Assembly: GCA_937928545.1 (NCBI GenBank)
Contig: CALGJQ010000021.1
Location: forward strand, 1 to 64,000
Reading direction: 5' to 3'
Length of the DNA: 64,000 nt
Source: an uncultured Verrucomicrobiales bacterium
Lineage (GTDB): Bacteria > Verrucomicrobiota > Verrucomicrobiia > Verrucomicrobiales > Akkermansiaceae
The position numbers were made by a program, and so were the translations under genes. Shown one piece after another: positions 33,494 through 41,599 of the stretch. Under the pieces are notes generated by a model. The model was not told where the DNA came from and ran no database searches. It was given only the letters and a program-made list of their open reading frames with translations. How positions within the stretch are numbered: the stretch's first letter is position 1; each line of letters starts with the position of its first letter.

Positions 33494-35827
33494 TTAGGAT
33501 TTTTTAAGAAGGGTAACTTGGCCGGTTTTGCCGTTCATTTCGATTTGGTCGCCGGTTTTCAGGGTTTTGGTGATGTGGCTGAGGGAGACGATGCAGGGGA
33601 GTTGTAGTTCGCGAGCGACGATGGCGGAGTGGGAGAGGAGACTGCCGCGTTCGACGAGGAGGCCGGAGGCGGCGGGGAAGAGGACGACCCAGCCGGGGTC
33701 GGTTTGGGTGGCGACGAGAATTTCTCCGGGGAGGAGGGTGGCTTCGCGAGGATTGGTGACGACGCGGACGGGGCCGCGAACGACTCCAGCGCAGGCTCCG
33801 ATGCCTTGGAGGTCGCCTTTTTGATCGGAGGAGTCGAGGTCATCAGTGAAATCGTGTGAGCGATGGATGGGGCCGCGAGCGGCGAAGCGATCCGGTGGGT
33901 CGGGTGAGTTGTGGTAGGTGGTGAATTCTTCGCGGCGGGCGGTGACGATGCCTTTCAGTGCGTTGGTTGTGGAGTGATCGAGAGCTTCCTCAATTTTGAG
34001 GGAGAAGATGTCATCGGAGTGTGCGAGCTGGCCATCGGCGGTGAGGCGTCCACCGAGTTCGCGCATGATCTGGCGGACCCGGCCGAAGACGCGGGTGCGC
34101 TCGAAGCGGAGGTTTTCGCGGTTGCGGATGAGGTTTCGGGTTTTGCGGAGAATCCAATTTTTGAAGAAGCCGGAGAGGGCGGGAGCTTCTTCGGTGGGTT
34201 GAGGGGTGGATGGCTTGCGGAGGGCGAAGCCGCCGATGGAAGTGAGGAGAGGGGCGGGGTCATCGACGACGGTGGGGCTTTCGAGTTTGAGTTCCTCGAG
34301 GCAACGGTCGCCGAACTCGGCCAGGTAATCGTTGAATTTATGTTGGAGCTTCGGGATTTTTGAGAGGGCGTCTTTTTTGAGAGCGACGGAGGTGTCGGGG
34401 GCCGCGAGGAGTTTGGCGAGCTTGGGGTGGTGCCGGACGATTTCTGCCATTTCTTTAATGAGCCGAGGAGGGCGGGCGGAAATTATGTCTCCGGTGTCTT
34501 GGAGGAGGGCGTTGGGGTTATCGGAAATTTTACCGAGGAGCCCGAAGAAGATCATGGCGAAGAAGTCATTCACGAGTGGGGCGTCCCAGCGGCGAAGGAG
34601 TTGGCTTTCGAGTTCTTGGTAATGGGCGACGAGTTCCTCGCTGCGCATTTCAGTGAGAGGGCGGGAGAGTGCGAGGGCGGAATCGAGGCGTTGGTTGAAT
34701 TTTTCAATCTGTTTATTGAGACCGAGGAAGCTGCGGATGAGTCCGAAGGAGGTCTTAGTGAGAGCGAGGCGGTCGCGCCATTTGGTGGTGGTGTTTTCGG
34801 CGACGATTTTTTCGACGATTTCGTCAGGGAGTGGTTTTTTGACTCCCATCATTTGCTCCATGAATTTGCGGTTGGAAGAGAAACCGGGGAGGAGGGCGAG
34901 GACGCGATACCAGCTGACGAGATTGTAATAAGTGCGACCGCGGATGAGGCCGAGCATTTTGGGGAAGACCGAATCGTTCGCTTCAATCTTCCATTTGGGG
35001 ACGCCGAGGAGTTTGCAGAACTCGCGGTAGACGTGCTCGTAGATGCGCGAAGCGAAGGAGAAGGTGAGGGGAGTGGTAACGCCTCCGTAGCTTTCGGCGA
35101 TATTACTATTGTCCCAGACGATGAGTTCGTCGGAGGGATCGGTGAGGTTTGAGAGGGTGGTTATGGGGCGGCTTTGGAGAAGCCAGAGGATGCCTTTTTG
35201 ATCGATGGCCCATTCGATGTCTTGAGGTCGTTTGAAGTGGGAGTTGCAACGGCGACAGAGGGTCGCGATTTCTTTGATTTGGTTTTTTGAGAGGAGGGCG
35301 CTGTCGCCTTCGATTTTTCCATTGCGATGGACTTTCCAGTCGTGGGAATCGGCTTCACCGGAGACGAGGGATTCGCCGAGACCTTCGACGGCGGAGACGA
35401 GGCAGAGGTCGCGGTTTCCAGTGACGGGGTCGGCTCCGAAGGCGACGCCTGCGAATTGGGCATCGACCATTTCTTGAACGATCACGGCGACACCGGAACC
35501 TGAGGTGACGGATCGGGTTTCACTGTAGGCGGCGACACGATCGGCTGACTTGGAGTGTCGAACCTCCTCGATGCGGGAGGGAATGTCTTGCGGGGTGACA
35601 TTGAGAAAACTTTCGAATTGTCCGGCGAAAGAATGATCGGCGCCGTCTTCGGCCATGGCGGAAGAGCGAACGGCGTAGAGGCCGTTAAGATCAGTGAGTT
35701 CATAGGAGCCCTCGGCGATGGCGAACCACGAGGGAATGTGGAATCCGGCTTGGCTGAGTTGAGCCAAGGCGAGAGCTTTTCCTCCGATGGGATCAGTCGG
35801 TTTACAGTGGAGGGCTTCGATGATCAT
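33494..35827 (-). CDS. Rifampin phosphotransferase/PEP-synthase-like dikinase
   Basis: 777 residues from ATG 35827, which overlaps the ubiA-like stop as ATGA. The ATP-grasp/PPDK_N domain is N-terminal (KALALAQLSQAGFHIPSWFA, YAVRSSAMAEDGADHSFAGQ, ADPVTGNRD). A central helical region follows. The swivelling phosphohistidine domain is C-terminal, with the catalytic histidine H733 in GSLLSHSAIVARE. There is no PEP/pyruvate TIM barrel, so it is of the rifampin-phosphotransferase layout: ATP's beta-phosphate is moved through His to an alcohol. Beside UbiA, the acceptor is probably a lipid or isoprenoid alcohol, not an antibiotic; this is inference. Confidence 0.82.
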   Translation of the reverse strand: MIIEALHCKPTDPIGGKALALAQLSQAGFHIPSWFAIAEGSYELTDLNGLYAVRSSAMAEDGADHSFAGQFESFLNVTPQDIPSRIEEVRHSKSADRVAAYSETRSVTSGSGVAVIVQEMVDAQFAGVAFGADPVTGNRDLCLVSAVEGLGESLVSGEADSHDWKVHRNGKIEGDSALLSKNQIKEIATLCRRCNSHFKRPQDIEWAIDQKGILWLLQSRPITTLSNLTDPSDELIVWDNSNIAESYGGVTTPLTFSFASRIYEHVYREFCKLLGVPKWKIEANDSVFPKMLGLIRGRTYYNLVSWYRVLALLPGFSSNRKFMEQMMGVKKPLPDEIVEKIVAENTTTKWRDRLALTKTSFGLIRSFLGLNKQIEKFNQRLDSALALSRPLTEMRSEELVAHYQELESQLLRRWDAPLVNDFFAMIFFGLLGKISDNPNALLQDTGDIISARPPRLIKEMAEIVRHHPKLAKLLAAPDTSVALKKDALSKIPKLQHKFNDYLAEFGDRCLEELKLESPTVVDDPAPLLTSIGGFALRKPSTPQPTEEAPALSGFFKNWILRKTRNLIRNRENLRFERTRVFGRVRQIMRELGGRLTADGQLAHSDDIFSLKIEEALDHSTTNALKGIVTARREEFTTYHNSPDPPDRFAARGPIHRSHDFTDDLDSSDQKGDLQGIGACAGVVRGPVRVVTNPREATLLPGEILVATQTDPGWVVLFPAASGLLVERGSLLSHSAIVARELQLPCIVSLSHITKTLKTGDQIEMNGKTGQVTLLKKS

Positions 35828-36690
35828 TTTAGCAAGAGGGGGAGGATTCCGAGAGTGAGGTAGAGGAGAAGCGTCCAGAGGGCGGCGATCAGTTCCATTC
35901 GTTTTCCGGGTTGCCAGAGAAGGATGCTGAGTCCGAGAGCGGGACCGAGAATGAGGGAGGTGTGAAAGTGGGTGCCGATGTGACAAGCGGCGACGAAGGC
36001 GAAGAGGAAGGTGGCGACCATGCAGGCGATCCAAATCCATGCGGCTCGTTGTTCGCCCCATAGCTTACTGTAGGTGGGAACGCTTTTTTCTTCGTTTTCT
36101 GGGAGGCGGATTTTACGGCCGAGTTCGATCACGAGGCCGTTACAGAAACTGGCGGCGAGGAACCAAATGAGGCCGGTGGGAGCGGTGCCGAGAGTGGGTT
36201 GCCAATAAGTGGCGGTGGCGTAAAAATCCACGATGGGCATGATGAGCATGTGGGTCCAGAGGTAGGTGATGGGGCGTGCTTTGAGCCAATCGCGGCAGAA
36301 GAACTCGACACTCATTAGAGCGAGATAAGCCCAAGCCAGAACGAGCGCGATGATGAGGGGGGGAGAAAACCAAAGTGCGAGGGCGAGCTGGATGATGGCG
36401 CCGATGACGAAGACGACGCCAAGTGAACGGAGAGAGATGAGGCCGCGAGGGACGGGGCGGTAGGGGCGGTATCTGGCATCTTCCTCGGCGTCCTTGAACT
36501 CGTCTGCGATGCGGAGTTGGAGGAAGAAAATGAAGCAGGTCGCGAAGGCGACGAGAAACATCGGGAGGGTTGGAGCAGGCCCGTTACTTAGAAAGGAAGA
36601 ATAGAGAACGGCACAGGAACTGAAGGCGGCAACGAGTAGTCCGTTGGCTCCGATTGGGAAGCGTTCTTTTTGGTATGTCCACCAGCGCAT
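35824..36690 (-). CDS. UbiA-family prenyltransferase
   Basis: 288 residues, about eight to nine membrane helices. The first aspartate-rich loop is RIADEFKDAEEDARYRPYRP (D63, D67, D71), followed by PVPRG. The second motif is altered: ELGRKIRLPENEEKSVPTYSK, where UbiA proteins often have YxxKDxxDxxxD. It would transfer a prenyl chain from its diphosphate to an aromatic or lipid acceptor. It is translationally coupled to the dikinase gene and follows HMG-CoA reductase by 66 bp. Confidence 0.85.
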   Translation of the reverse strand: MRWWTYQKERFPIGANGLLVAAFSSCAVLYSSFLSNGPAPTLPMFLVAFATCFIFFLQLRIADEFKDAEEDARYRPYRPVPRGLISLRSLGVVFVIGAIIQLALALWFSPPLIIALVLAWAYLALMSVEFFCRDWLKARPITYLWTHMLIMPIVDFYATATYWQPTLGTAPTGLIWFLAASFCNGLVIELGRKIRLPENEEKSVPTYSKLWGEQRAAWIWIACMVATFLFAFVAACHIGTHFHTSLILGPALGLSILLWQPGKRMELIAALWTLLLYLTLGILPLLLK

Positions 36691-36756
36691 GTCGGGACGA
36701 TAGGAGAGTTTTTAAAATTCACCCAATCGATTGTGTGTTTTGGATCATCGACTGAG

Positions 36757-38022
36757 TCAATGTTTTCCTCGGGCGAGGTTTTTGTGTGCGCGGGAGAAGT
36801 GTCCAGCGGCGAGGGCTCCAATGATGGAGAGTTCTCCTCCGAGGATCAGACCGGCGGTGACTTCCGCGAGGGCGCGGGCGTGGTCTGGTCCGGCGAGTCC
36901 CATGAGTTGGAGGCAGGCATTTTGAGTGGGGAGTCCGGTGCCTCCGCCGACGGTGCCGACCATGATACCGGGGAGGGTGACGGCGGCGTAGAGGTCGCCG
37001 TTATCTGATTTTTCGAATCGGGTGACGCCGACGGCGGATTCGGCGACGCAGGCGACGTCTTGGCCGGTGGCGAGGTAGAGGGCGGCGAGGCCATTAGCAA
37101 AGTGGCCTTGAATTCCGATGGTTCCGCTGAGGACGCCGCCGATCGCGGAGGTGCGCCAGTAGTCGCACATGTCATCGACCGAGCAGTGGAGGCGTTTTTG
37201 AACGAGGTCGGCGGGGAGGAAAACCTCGGCGGTGACTTTTTTCCCACGAGCGGTGGTGAAGGAGCGAGCGGAGGCTTTTTTGTCCCCGGAGAGGTTGGCT
37301 TCGACGTAAGTTTTTTGTGGGGTGACGGGAGAGTTTTCGAGGATGTGATCGCAGATCGCTTGGGTGGCGATGGTGACCATGTTTTGGCCGCTGGCATCGG
37401 CGGTGTGGAAGTCGAAGTTGAGGTAGACGTGGTTGCCCTCGATGGTGGTGCCGATGTCGACGAGCTGGCCGTGGGAGGTGGTGGTGAGAGCGACTTGCTG
37501 GAGGGTTTCGAATTGGGACATGGCCCACATCACGAATTGTCCGGCTTCGGCGAGGTTGGCGAAGGAGAAGGAGGGGGCTCGGTTGACGGACTCGATGAGG
37601 ACCATAGCGGAGCAGCCGCCGGCTTCGGTGATGAGTGAGACGCCGCGATGGTAGCTGGCGACGAGGGCGGCCTCGGTGGTGGCCATGGGGATGTGGTAGT
37701 CGCCTTTAGCGAAGAGGCCGTTGACGCGGAGAGGACCGGCGATGCCGAGGGGAATCTTGAGGGTGCCGATGAGGTTTTCGATGTTGCCTTGGTAGGCTTC
37801 GAGGTCGGCGGGGTTGAGGAGGATGGCTTTGGAGGATTGGTTTTTTTCTCCGAGGTGTTGCCAGGTTTTTTCGACTCTTTGGAGGGTGGTTTTGGAGGAG
37901 GTGGGGAGTTTTTTTGGGAGATTATCAATGGTGGGATTGAGTTGGGAGATGAGGTCTTGGAGGGAGCGGCCTTGGAGGACGTTTTGGATGTGTTTTGAGG
38001 TGAGGGAGTGTTTGCCGGACAT
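36757..38022 (-). CDS. Hydroxymethylglutaryl-CoA reductase, class I type
   Basis: 421 residues. Catalytic residues of HMGR are visible: E117 (IPMATTEAALVAS), K248/K249 (GDKKASA), D322 (GQDVACV) and H413 (HFSRAHKNL). DASGQNMV, TVGGGTGLPTQNACLQLMG and the lysine in GRGK-like ARGKK follow the class I (eukaryotic/archaeal) pattern, not the class II pattern of most bacteria. It reduces HMG-CoA to mevalonate. No other mevalonate gene is in the window. It heads the isoprenoid run and is separated from XerC by a hairpin module. Class I HMGR in a bacterium suggests old lateral transfer. Confidence 0.88.
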   Translation of the reverse strand: MSGKHSLTSKHIQNVLQGRSLQDLISQLNPTIDNLPKKLPTSSKTTLQRVEKTWQHLGEKNQSSKAILLNPADLEAYQGNIENLIGTLKIPLGIAGPLRVNGLFAKGDYHIPMATTEAALVASYHRGVSLITEAGGCSAMVLIESVNRAPSFSFANLAEAGQFVMWAMSQFETLQQVALTTTSHGQLVDIGTTIEGNHVYLNFDFHTADASGQNMVTIATQAICDHILENSPVTPQKTYVEANLSGDKKASARSFTTARGKKVTAEVFLPADLVQKRLHCSVDDMCDYWRTSAIGGVLSGTIGIQGHFANGLAALYLATGQDVACVAESAVGVTRFEKSDNGDLYAAVTLPGIMVGTVGGGTGLPTQNACLQLMGLAGPDHARALAEVTAGLILGGELSIIGALAAGHFSRAHKNLARGKH

Positions 38023-38029
38023 GAGTTTG

Positions 38030-38108
38030 TGGAATGGACGATTGGACGATTGGGAGAGGCTTGGTTGGGGGGATACGGGCGGGACGCCCGCGCTCCTTGA
38101 GGGGGGGG
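38030..38108. repeat. Hairpin module downstream of xerC
   Basis: AATGGACGATTGGACGATT, then GGCTTGGTTGGGGGG, then GGGCGGGACGCCCGCGCTCC, reaching the stop of the minus-strand recombinase gene. Same plan as at 26468-26570. Confidence 0.65.
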
Positions 38109-39011
38109 TTACTTTGCGCGTGGGTGGGCGTCGTTGTAGGCGTCGCGGAGGCGTTCTTTGGTGACGTGGGTGTAGATCTGGGTGGTGGAGAGGGAGGCGT
38201 GGCCGAGGAGGGCTTGGACGGAGCGGAGGTCGGCGCCGTGGTCTAGGAGGTGGGTGGCGAAGGAGTGACGGAGTTTGTGGGGGGTGACGTTGAAGGGGAT
38301 GCTGGACTCGGCGAGGTATTTTTTGAGGACCGAATTGAGGGAGCGGGTGGAGAGGCGTTTGCGGAGTTTTGAGAGGAAGAGGGGGCCTTGGTGGACTTCG
38401 GCGGCGCTGCGGTATTTTTGGAGGGCGGTCATGGCGTGGGAGCCGATGGGGACGAGGCGTTCTTTGGAGCCTTTTCCGATGACGCGGACGGTTTCGTTTG
38501 CGGTGTCGATGCTGTGGACGTCGAGCGAGGCGAGTTCGGCGAGGCGGAGGCCGGTGGAGTAGAAGAGTTCGAGGATGGCGGCGTCTCGTTCGCGCATCCA
38601 GAGGGGGGCTTGGCCTTGGAGCTCGCTTTTCATGGGGAGTTCAAGGAGTTCTTCGATCTGGGGGAGGGTTAGGACGACGGGGAGGGGTTTGTCGGCTTTT
38701 GGGAGTTCGACTTCGGCGACGGGGCTTTTTGGGTAGCCGCGGCGGTGGACGAGGAATTTGTAGAAGGAGCGGTAGGCGGCGAAGCGGAGTCGGACGGTGG
38801 AGCGGGCGAGGCCGTCTTTTTGGAGTTGAAAGAGGTAGGCGCGGAAGTGGTCGGGGGTGAGGTCGCGCCATTTGGAGAATTTGTCGCCGAGGAACTCGCG
38901 GAAGACGCGGAGGGCGAGGGTGTAGTTTTCGAGCGTCTTGGGAGACGAGTTTTTCTCGGTGGTCATGAACTCGATGAAGGAGTCGAGTTCGATGTCGGTT
39001 TGGGTGGGCAC
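38109..39011 (-). CDS. xerC: Tyrosine recombinase XerC/XerD
   Basis: 300 residues. An N-terminal SAM-like core-binding domain (KTLENYTLALRVFREFL) and a C-terminal catalytic domain with R in STGLRLAEL, the HKLRHSFATHLL box (H, R), GHASLSTTQIYTHV (H and nucleophile Y). Length and sequence fit the chromosome-dimer recombinases rather than phage integrases. XerC or XerD cannot be told apart without comparison, so the symbol is provisional. It is upstream of HMG-CoA reductase on the same strand. Confidence 0.85.
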   Translation of the reverse strand: MPTQTDIELDSFIEFMTTEKNSSPKTLENYTLALRVFREFLGDKFSKWRDLTPDHFRAYLFQLQKDGLARSTVRLRFAAYRSFYKFLVHRRGYPKSPVAEVELPKADKPLPVVLTLPQIEELLELPMKSELQGQAPLWMRERDAAILELFYSTGLRLAELASLDVHSIDTANETVRVIGKGSKERLVPIGSHAMTALQKYRSAAEVHQGPLFLSKLRKRLSTRSLNSVLKKYLAESSIPFNVTPHKLRHSFATHLLDHGADLRSVQALLGHASLSTTQIYTHVTKERLRDAYNDAHPRAK

Positions 39012-39057
39012 GACTGAGAAGATACAGGAAAGGTGATAATTGGGGAATGCTTAATTA

Positions 39058-39228
39058 ATGGACAAATGGACGAATGCAGAATGGACAATTTGGCTTGGTT
39101 GAGGGGGGAGCCTCACGCGGAGCAGCGGAGCAGCGGAGCAGCAGAGGTGTTTTTGGGGCTTGGTTGAGGGGGGCTTTGGGTGGGGGCGGGGAGCTTAGGC
39201 AGAGGCATAGGGAGGCTTTTGATGGCCG
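39058..39228. repeat. Mosaic intergenic repeat downstream of the P450 gene
   Basis: AATGGACAAATGGACGAATGC and AATGGACAATTTGG, linker GGCTTGGTTGAGGGGGG, a run of GGAGCAGC units 8 bp apart (about 39118-39144), a second GGCTTGGTTGAGGGGGG linker, then G-rich DNA up to the P450 stop. No gene. Confidence 0.65.
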
Positions 39229-40449
39229 TTAGGAATGTCCGCGGAATGTGGCTTCTTGCATCCATCGATGGCCGGTGCGGGTTTGCCAGGAGAGTTCCCC
39301 GATGAGTTCGATGGCTGTGAATTTATGGGAGAGGGCGGTGAGGATGGCGGCAAGTTCAAGTTCGACGAGCTTAGCTCCGAGGCAGGAGTGCTTGCCGTGG
39401 CCAAAGGAAAGGTGGGAGCAGGAGGGGCGGGAGATATCGAAGTGATCGGCGTTTGGGAAGGCTTCTTCATCGCGATTGGCGGAGGCGAGAAGGAGGATGA
39501 CGGTAAGGTCTTTTTTGAAGGAATGTCCCTGCCATTCGAAGTCCTCGAGACAGGTGCGGGCGATGTATTGGGCGGGGGACTCGAAGCGGAGAATCTCAGC
39601 GACAGCGGATTCAACGAGAGCTGGGTCTTGGCGAAGTTTGTGCCATTGCTCGGGATGTTTTGAGAATGAGAAGAGGGCGTTGCCGATACCGGAGTCGACG
39701 TTTTCGAGTCCATCGGCGAAGAGGAGAATGAGGGTGTCGATGGCGACGGCTTCGGAGATTTGCTGCGAAGTGATGAGGTCTTGGAGGGCGGCAAGGATGC
39801 CGGTCGGATTTGGCGCAAGGAAGCAGCTGCGGATCCAGTCTCGGAATTCAGTGAGGTGGAGGTCGACTTCACTACGGATTTCTACGGTGGGGATTTTTGT
39901 GAAGAGATGGAAGAAGGAGCTGCTCCATTGGCGGAGGCGGGGATCGATGGGGATCCCGAGGATCCCGCAGATCATCTGGATTGCGAAGGGGTGTGCAAAG
40001 TCGGCGATGACTTGGAATTCGGAGCCAAGCTCGGTGACTGCAGTGGTAGCGAGGTCGTCGAGTCGAGGGGTGAAGGCTTTGACTTCTTTTTGGAAGATGC
40101 GGGCGACTTGTCGGCGTTGTTCTTTGTGCGGGATGCCATCGAGAAATGGCATAATGTTGTTTGCGAGATTTGCGCAAACGTAGCGGTCGCTTTTACTTGA
40201 GTTTAGAGTGGAGAAGCGGGATGGCCGATTTCCTAGGGAAGGATGGTTGAGAGCGGCTTTGATATCGGCGTGACGGGAAAGAACCCAAGCGCCATCTGGG
40301 ACTCGGTAGAAGGGGTGATCCTTCCGAAGGGCTTCGTAATATGGGTATGGATCGTCATAGAATTCCTGACGATCGTTCGGAAAAAGGTTGGAGTGGACGG
40401 TGGGTAGTTGAGAGGGTCCGCTAAGAATTTTTTTAAACCAATTAGGCAT
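39229..40449 (-). CDS. Cytochrome P450
   Basis: 406 residues, soluble bacterial type. Heme-binding FGHGKHSCLG at 349-358 with C356 as thiolate ligand, K-helix E285-x-x-R288, and HFDISRP before it. The I-helix reads ADGLENVDSGIG: the acid E249 is kept, but the conserved threonine is N250, a substitution known in P450s that use a substrate hydroxyl or Asn-bound water for oxygen activation. The start overlaps the amidohydrolase stop by 8 bp. With the A-PCP-TE protein upstream, it probably oxidises a carrier-bound or released small acid. Confidence 0.9.
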   Translation of the reverse strand: MPNWFKKILSGPSQLPTVHSNLFPNDRQEFYDDPYPYYEALRKDHPFYRVPDGAWVLSRHADIKAALNHPSLGNRPSRFSTLNSSKSDRYVCANLANNIMPFLDGIPHKEQRRQVARIFQKEVKAFTPRLDDLATTAVTELGSEFQVIADFAHPFAIQMICGILGIPIDPRLRQWSSSFFHLFTKIPTVEIRSEVDLHLTEFRDWIRSCFLAPNPTGILAALQDLITSQQISEAVAIDTLILLFADGLENVDSGIGNALFSFSKHPEQWHKLRQDPALVESAVAEILRFESPAQYIARTCLEDFEWQGHSFKKDLTVILLLASANRDEEAFPNADHFDISRPSCSHLSFGHGKHSCLGAKLVELELAAILTALSHKFTAIELIGELSWQTRTGHRWMQEATFRGHS

Positions 40450-41569
40450 TGTAGTGATTAATAACTCGGTCGATCTCCTGCTTGTTTTGTTCTAAGTGTT
40501 CCTTGATGAGTTTGACCAGGTCGGGCGTGGGGCGCTTCCCCGCTGCGAGGTGTGCGAGAATATCTACGTGGTAGAAGCGTATGGCCGCAGAGAGGACGAA
40601 GAGTTCATCGATTAAGTCAGCGGTGGTGCTAGGAGAGCATATGTCGGCAATGTTATCGGAAGCAATCTTGACTCGGACCCCGGAGGCGAGGAGTTCAAGG
40701 ACGCGTGGAATACAGTTGTCTGATGGTGTTTGAAGTGAGCGGAGTTGTCGCATGCCGACGGCGGCAGAGGGGCAGCAAATGACCCCGATATTTTGTTCGA
40801 CAAGATCTTGAGTCATTTTTTCAAAGCGAGCTTCGTCGTAGGTTGTAGGGGAGACCATGTGGATGACCCAGACCTTTGGTTCTCCGTCTTCTGAGCTAGG
40901 TGCGCCATATCGTTTTACGGCTTCGATGACTTGCTCGGTTCCGGATTCGCGCGGGTCGTTTCGCTGGTCGGTGTGAATGTGGAGCATCTTACCGTGCTTG
41001 GTAGCGAGTTCGAGGACGCGTTTGCAATGCTCCATGAAGCCGATGTGGTCGGGGTAGTCGTGAGTGTCGTCGGCTTCGGGGAGAGCGCCGATGAAGTTGG
41101 CTTCGGAGACGCCTTGCTCGAAAGTTTCCCACATCTGGGGTTGGTCATCTGAAAATCCGAGGGGGGTGTATGAGGCGGTGTTTAATTCGATACGTCCGGC
41201 GAAGTCTTGTTTGATTTTGTTGAGTGTGCGAAGGGCGCTGAGGCCAACGCAGTCAGGTGTGACGTCGACCATAGTGTCAGCTCGACGGGTGCCGAGTTCG
41301 ATCATGGTTTCAAGAACGGACGAAACACGCATTTCCAAATTTTCAGTTTCATAGGCTGGGCCGCTATGAACTTTAGCAATCAAAGCATGCTTTTTATGGA
41401 GTGAAATGTGGTTGTTTTGCGAGAGGTTTAGTTTTGCCTCAGTGAAGTAATGATCGTCATAGGTCCCTGCGCGATCGAGGTGTAGGTGAGCGTTATCCAT
41501 TCCTCCTAGGGCCGTAATCGCGGTGCGAAGACTTTCGTAGTAGGGTGATCTGGTGTTAGCGTTGAACAT
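40442..41569 (-). CDS. Metal-dependent amidohydrolase, cytosine-deaminase-like
   Basis: 375 residues. The amidohydrolase-superfamily metal site is visible: NAHLHLD (H28, H30), LHIHTDQ, VIHMVSP and IASDNIAD. The layout resembles cytosine/isocytosine deaminase relatives. TMVDVTPDCVGLSAL matches the second barrel strand. Position between the adenylation protein (30 bp gap) and the P450 (overlap) argues that it is a pathway enzyme which deaminates or hydrolyses an intermediate, not a nucleobase salvage gene. Substrate unknown. Confidence 0.8.
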   Translation of the reverse strand: MFNANTRSPYYESLRTAITALGGMDNAHLHLDRAGTYDDHYFTEAKLNLSQNNHISLHKKHALIAKVHSGPAYETENLEMRVSSVLETMIELGTRRADTMVDVTPDCVGLSALRTLNKIKQDFAGRIELNTASYTPLGFSDDQPQMWETFEQGVSEANFIGALPEADDTHDYPDHIGFMEHCKRVLELATKHGKMLHIHTDQRNDPRESGTEQVIEAVKRYGAPSSEDGEPKVWVIHMVSPTTYDEARFEKMTQDLVEQNIGVICCPSAAVGMRQLRSLQTPSDNCIPRVLELLASGVRVKIASDNIADICSPSTTADLIDELFVLSAAIRFYHVDILAHLAAGKRPTPDLVKLIKEHLEQNKQEIDRVINHYNA

Positions 41570-41599
41570 GATATTTTTTTCTAGATTTTGGATTAGTAA

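Noticed and set aside
33494..35827. Dikinase considered as phosphoenolpyruvate synthase
   Set aside because: The C-terminal PEP/pyruvate TIM barrel is missing and the His domain is at the very end, as in rifampin phosphotransferase-like proteins.
38109..39011. Recombinase considered as an integrase marking an element boundary
   Set aside because: Length and sequence fit XerC/XerD; no attachment-site repeats or phage genes were found near it.
39118..39144. GGAGCAGC repeats considered as a CRISPR or coding repeat
   Set aside because: Contiguous 8-bp units without spacers in a gap full of other repeat modules.
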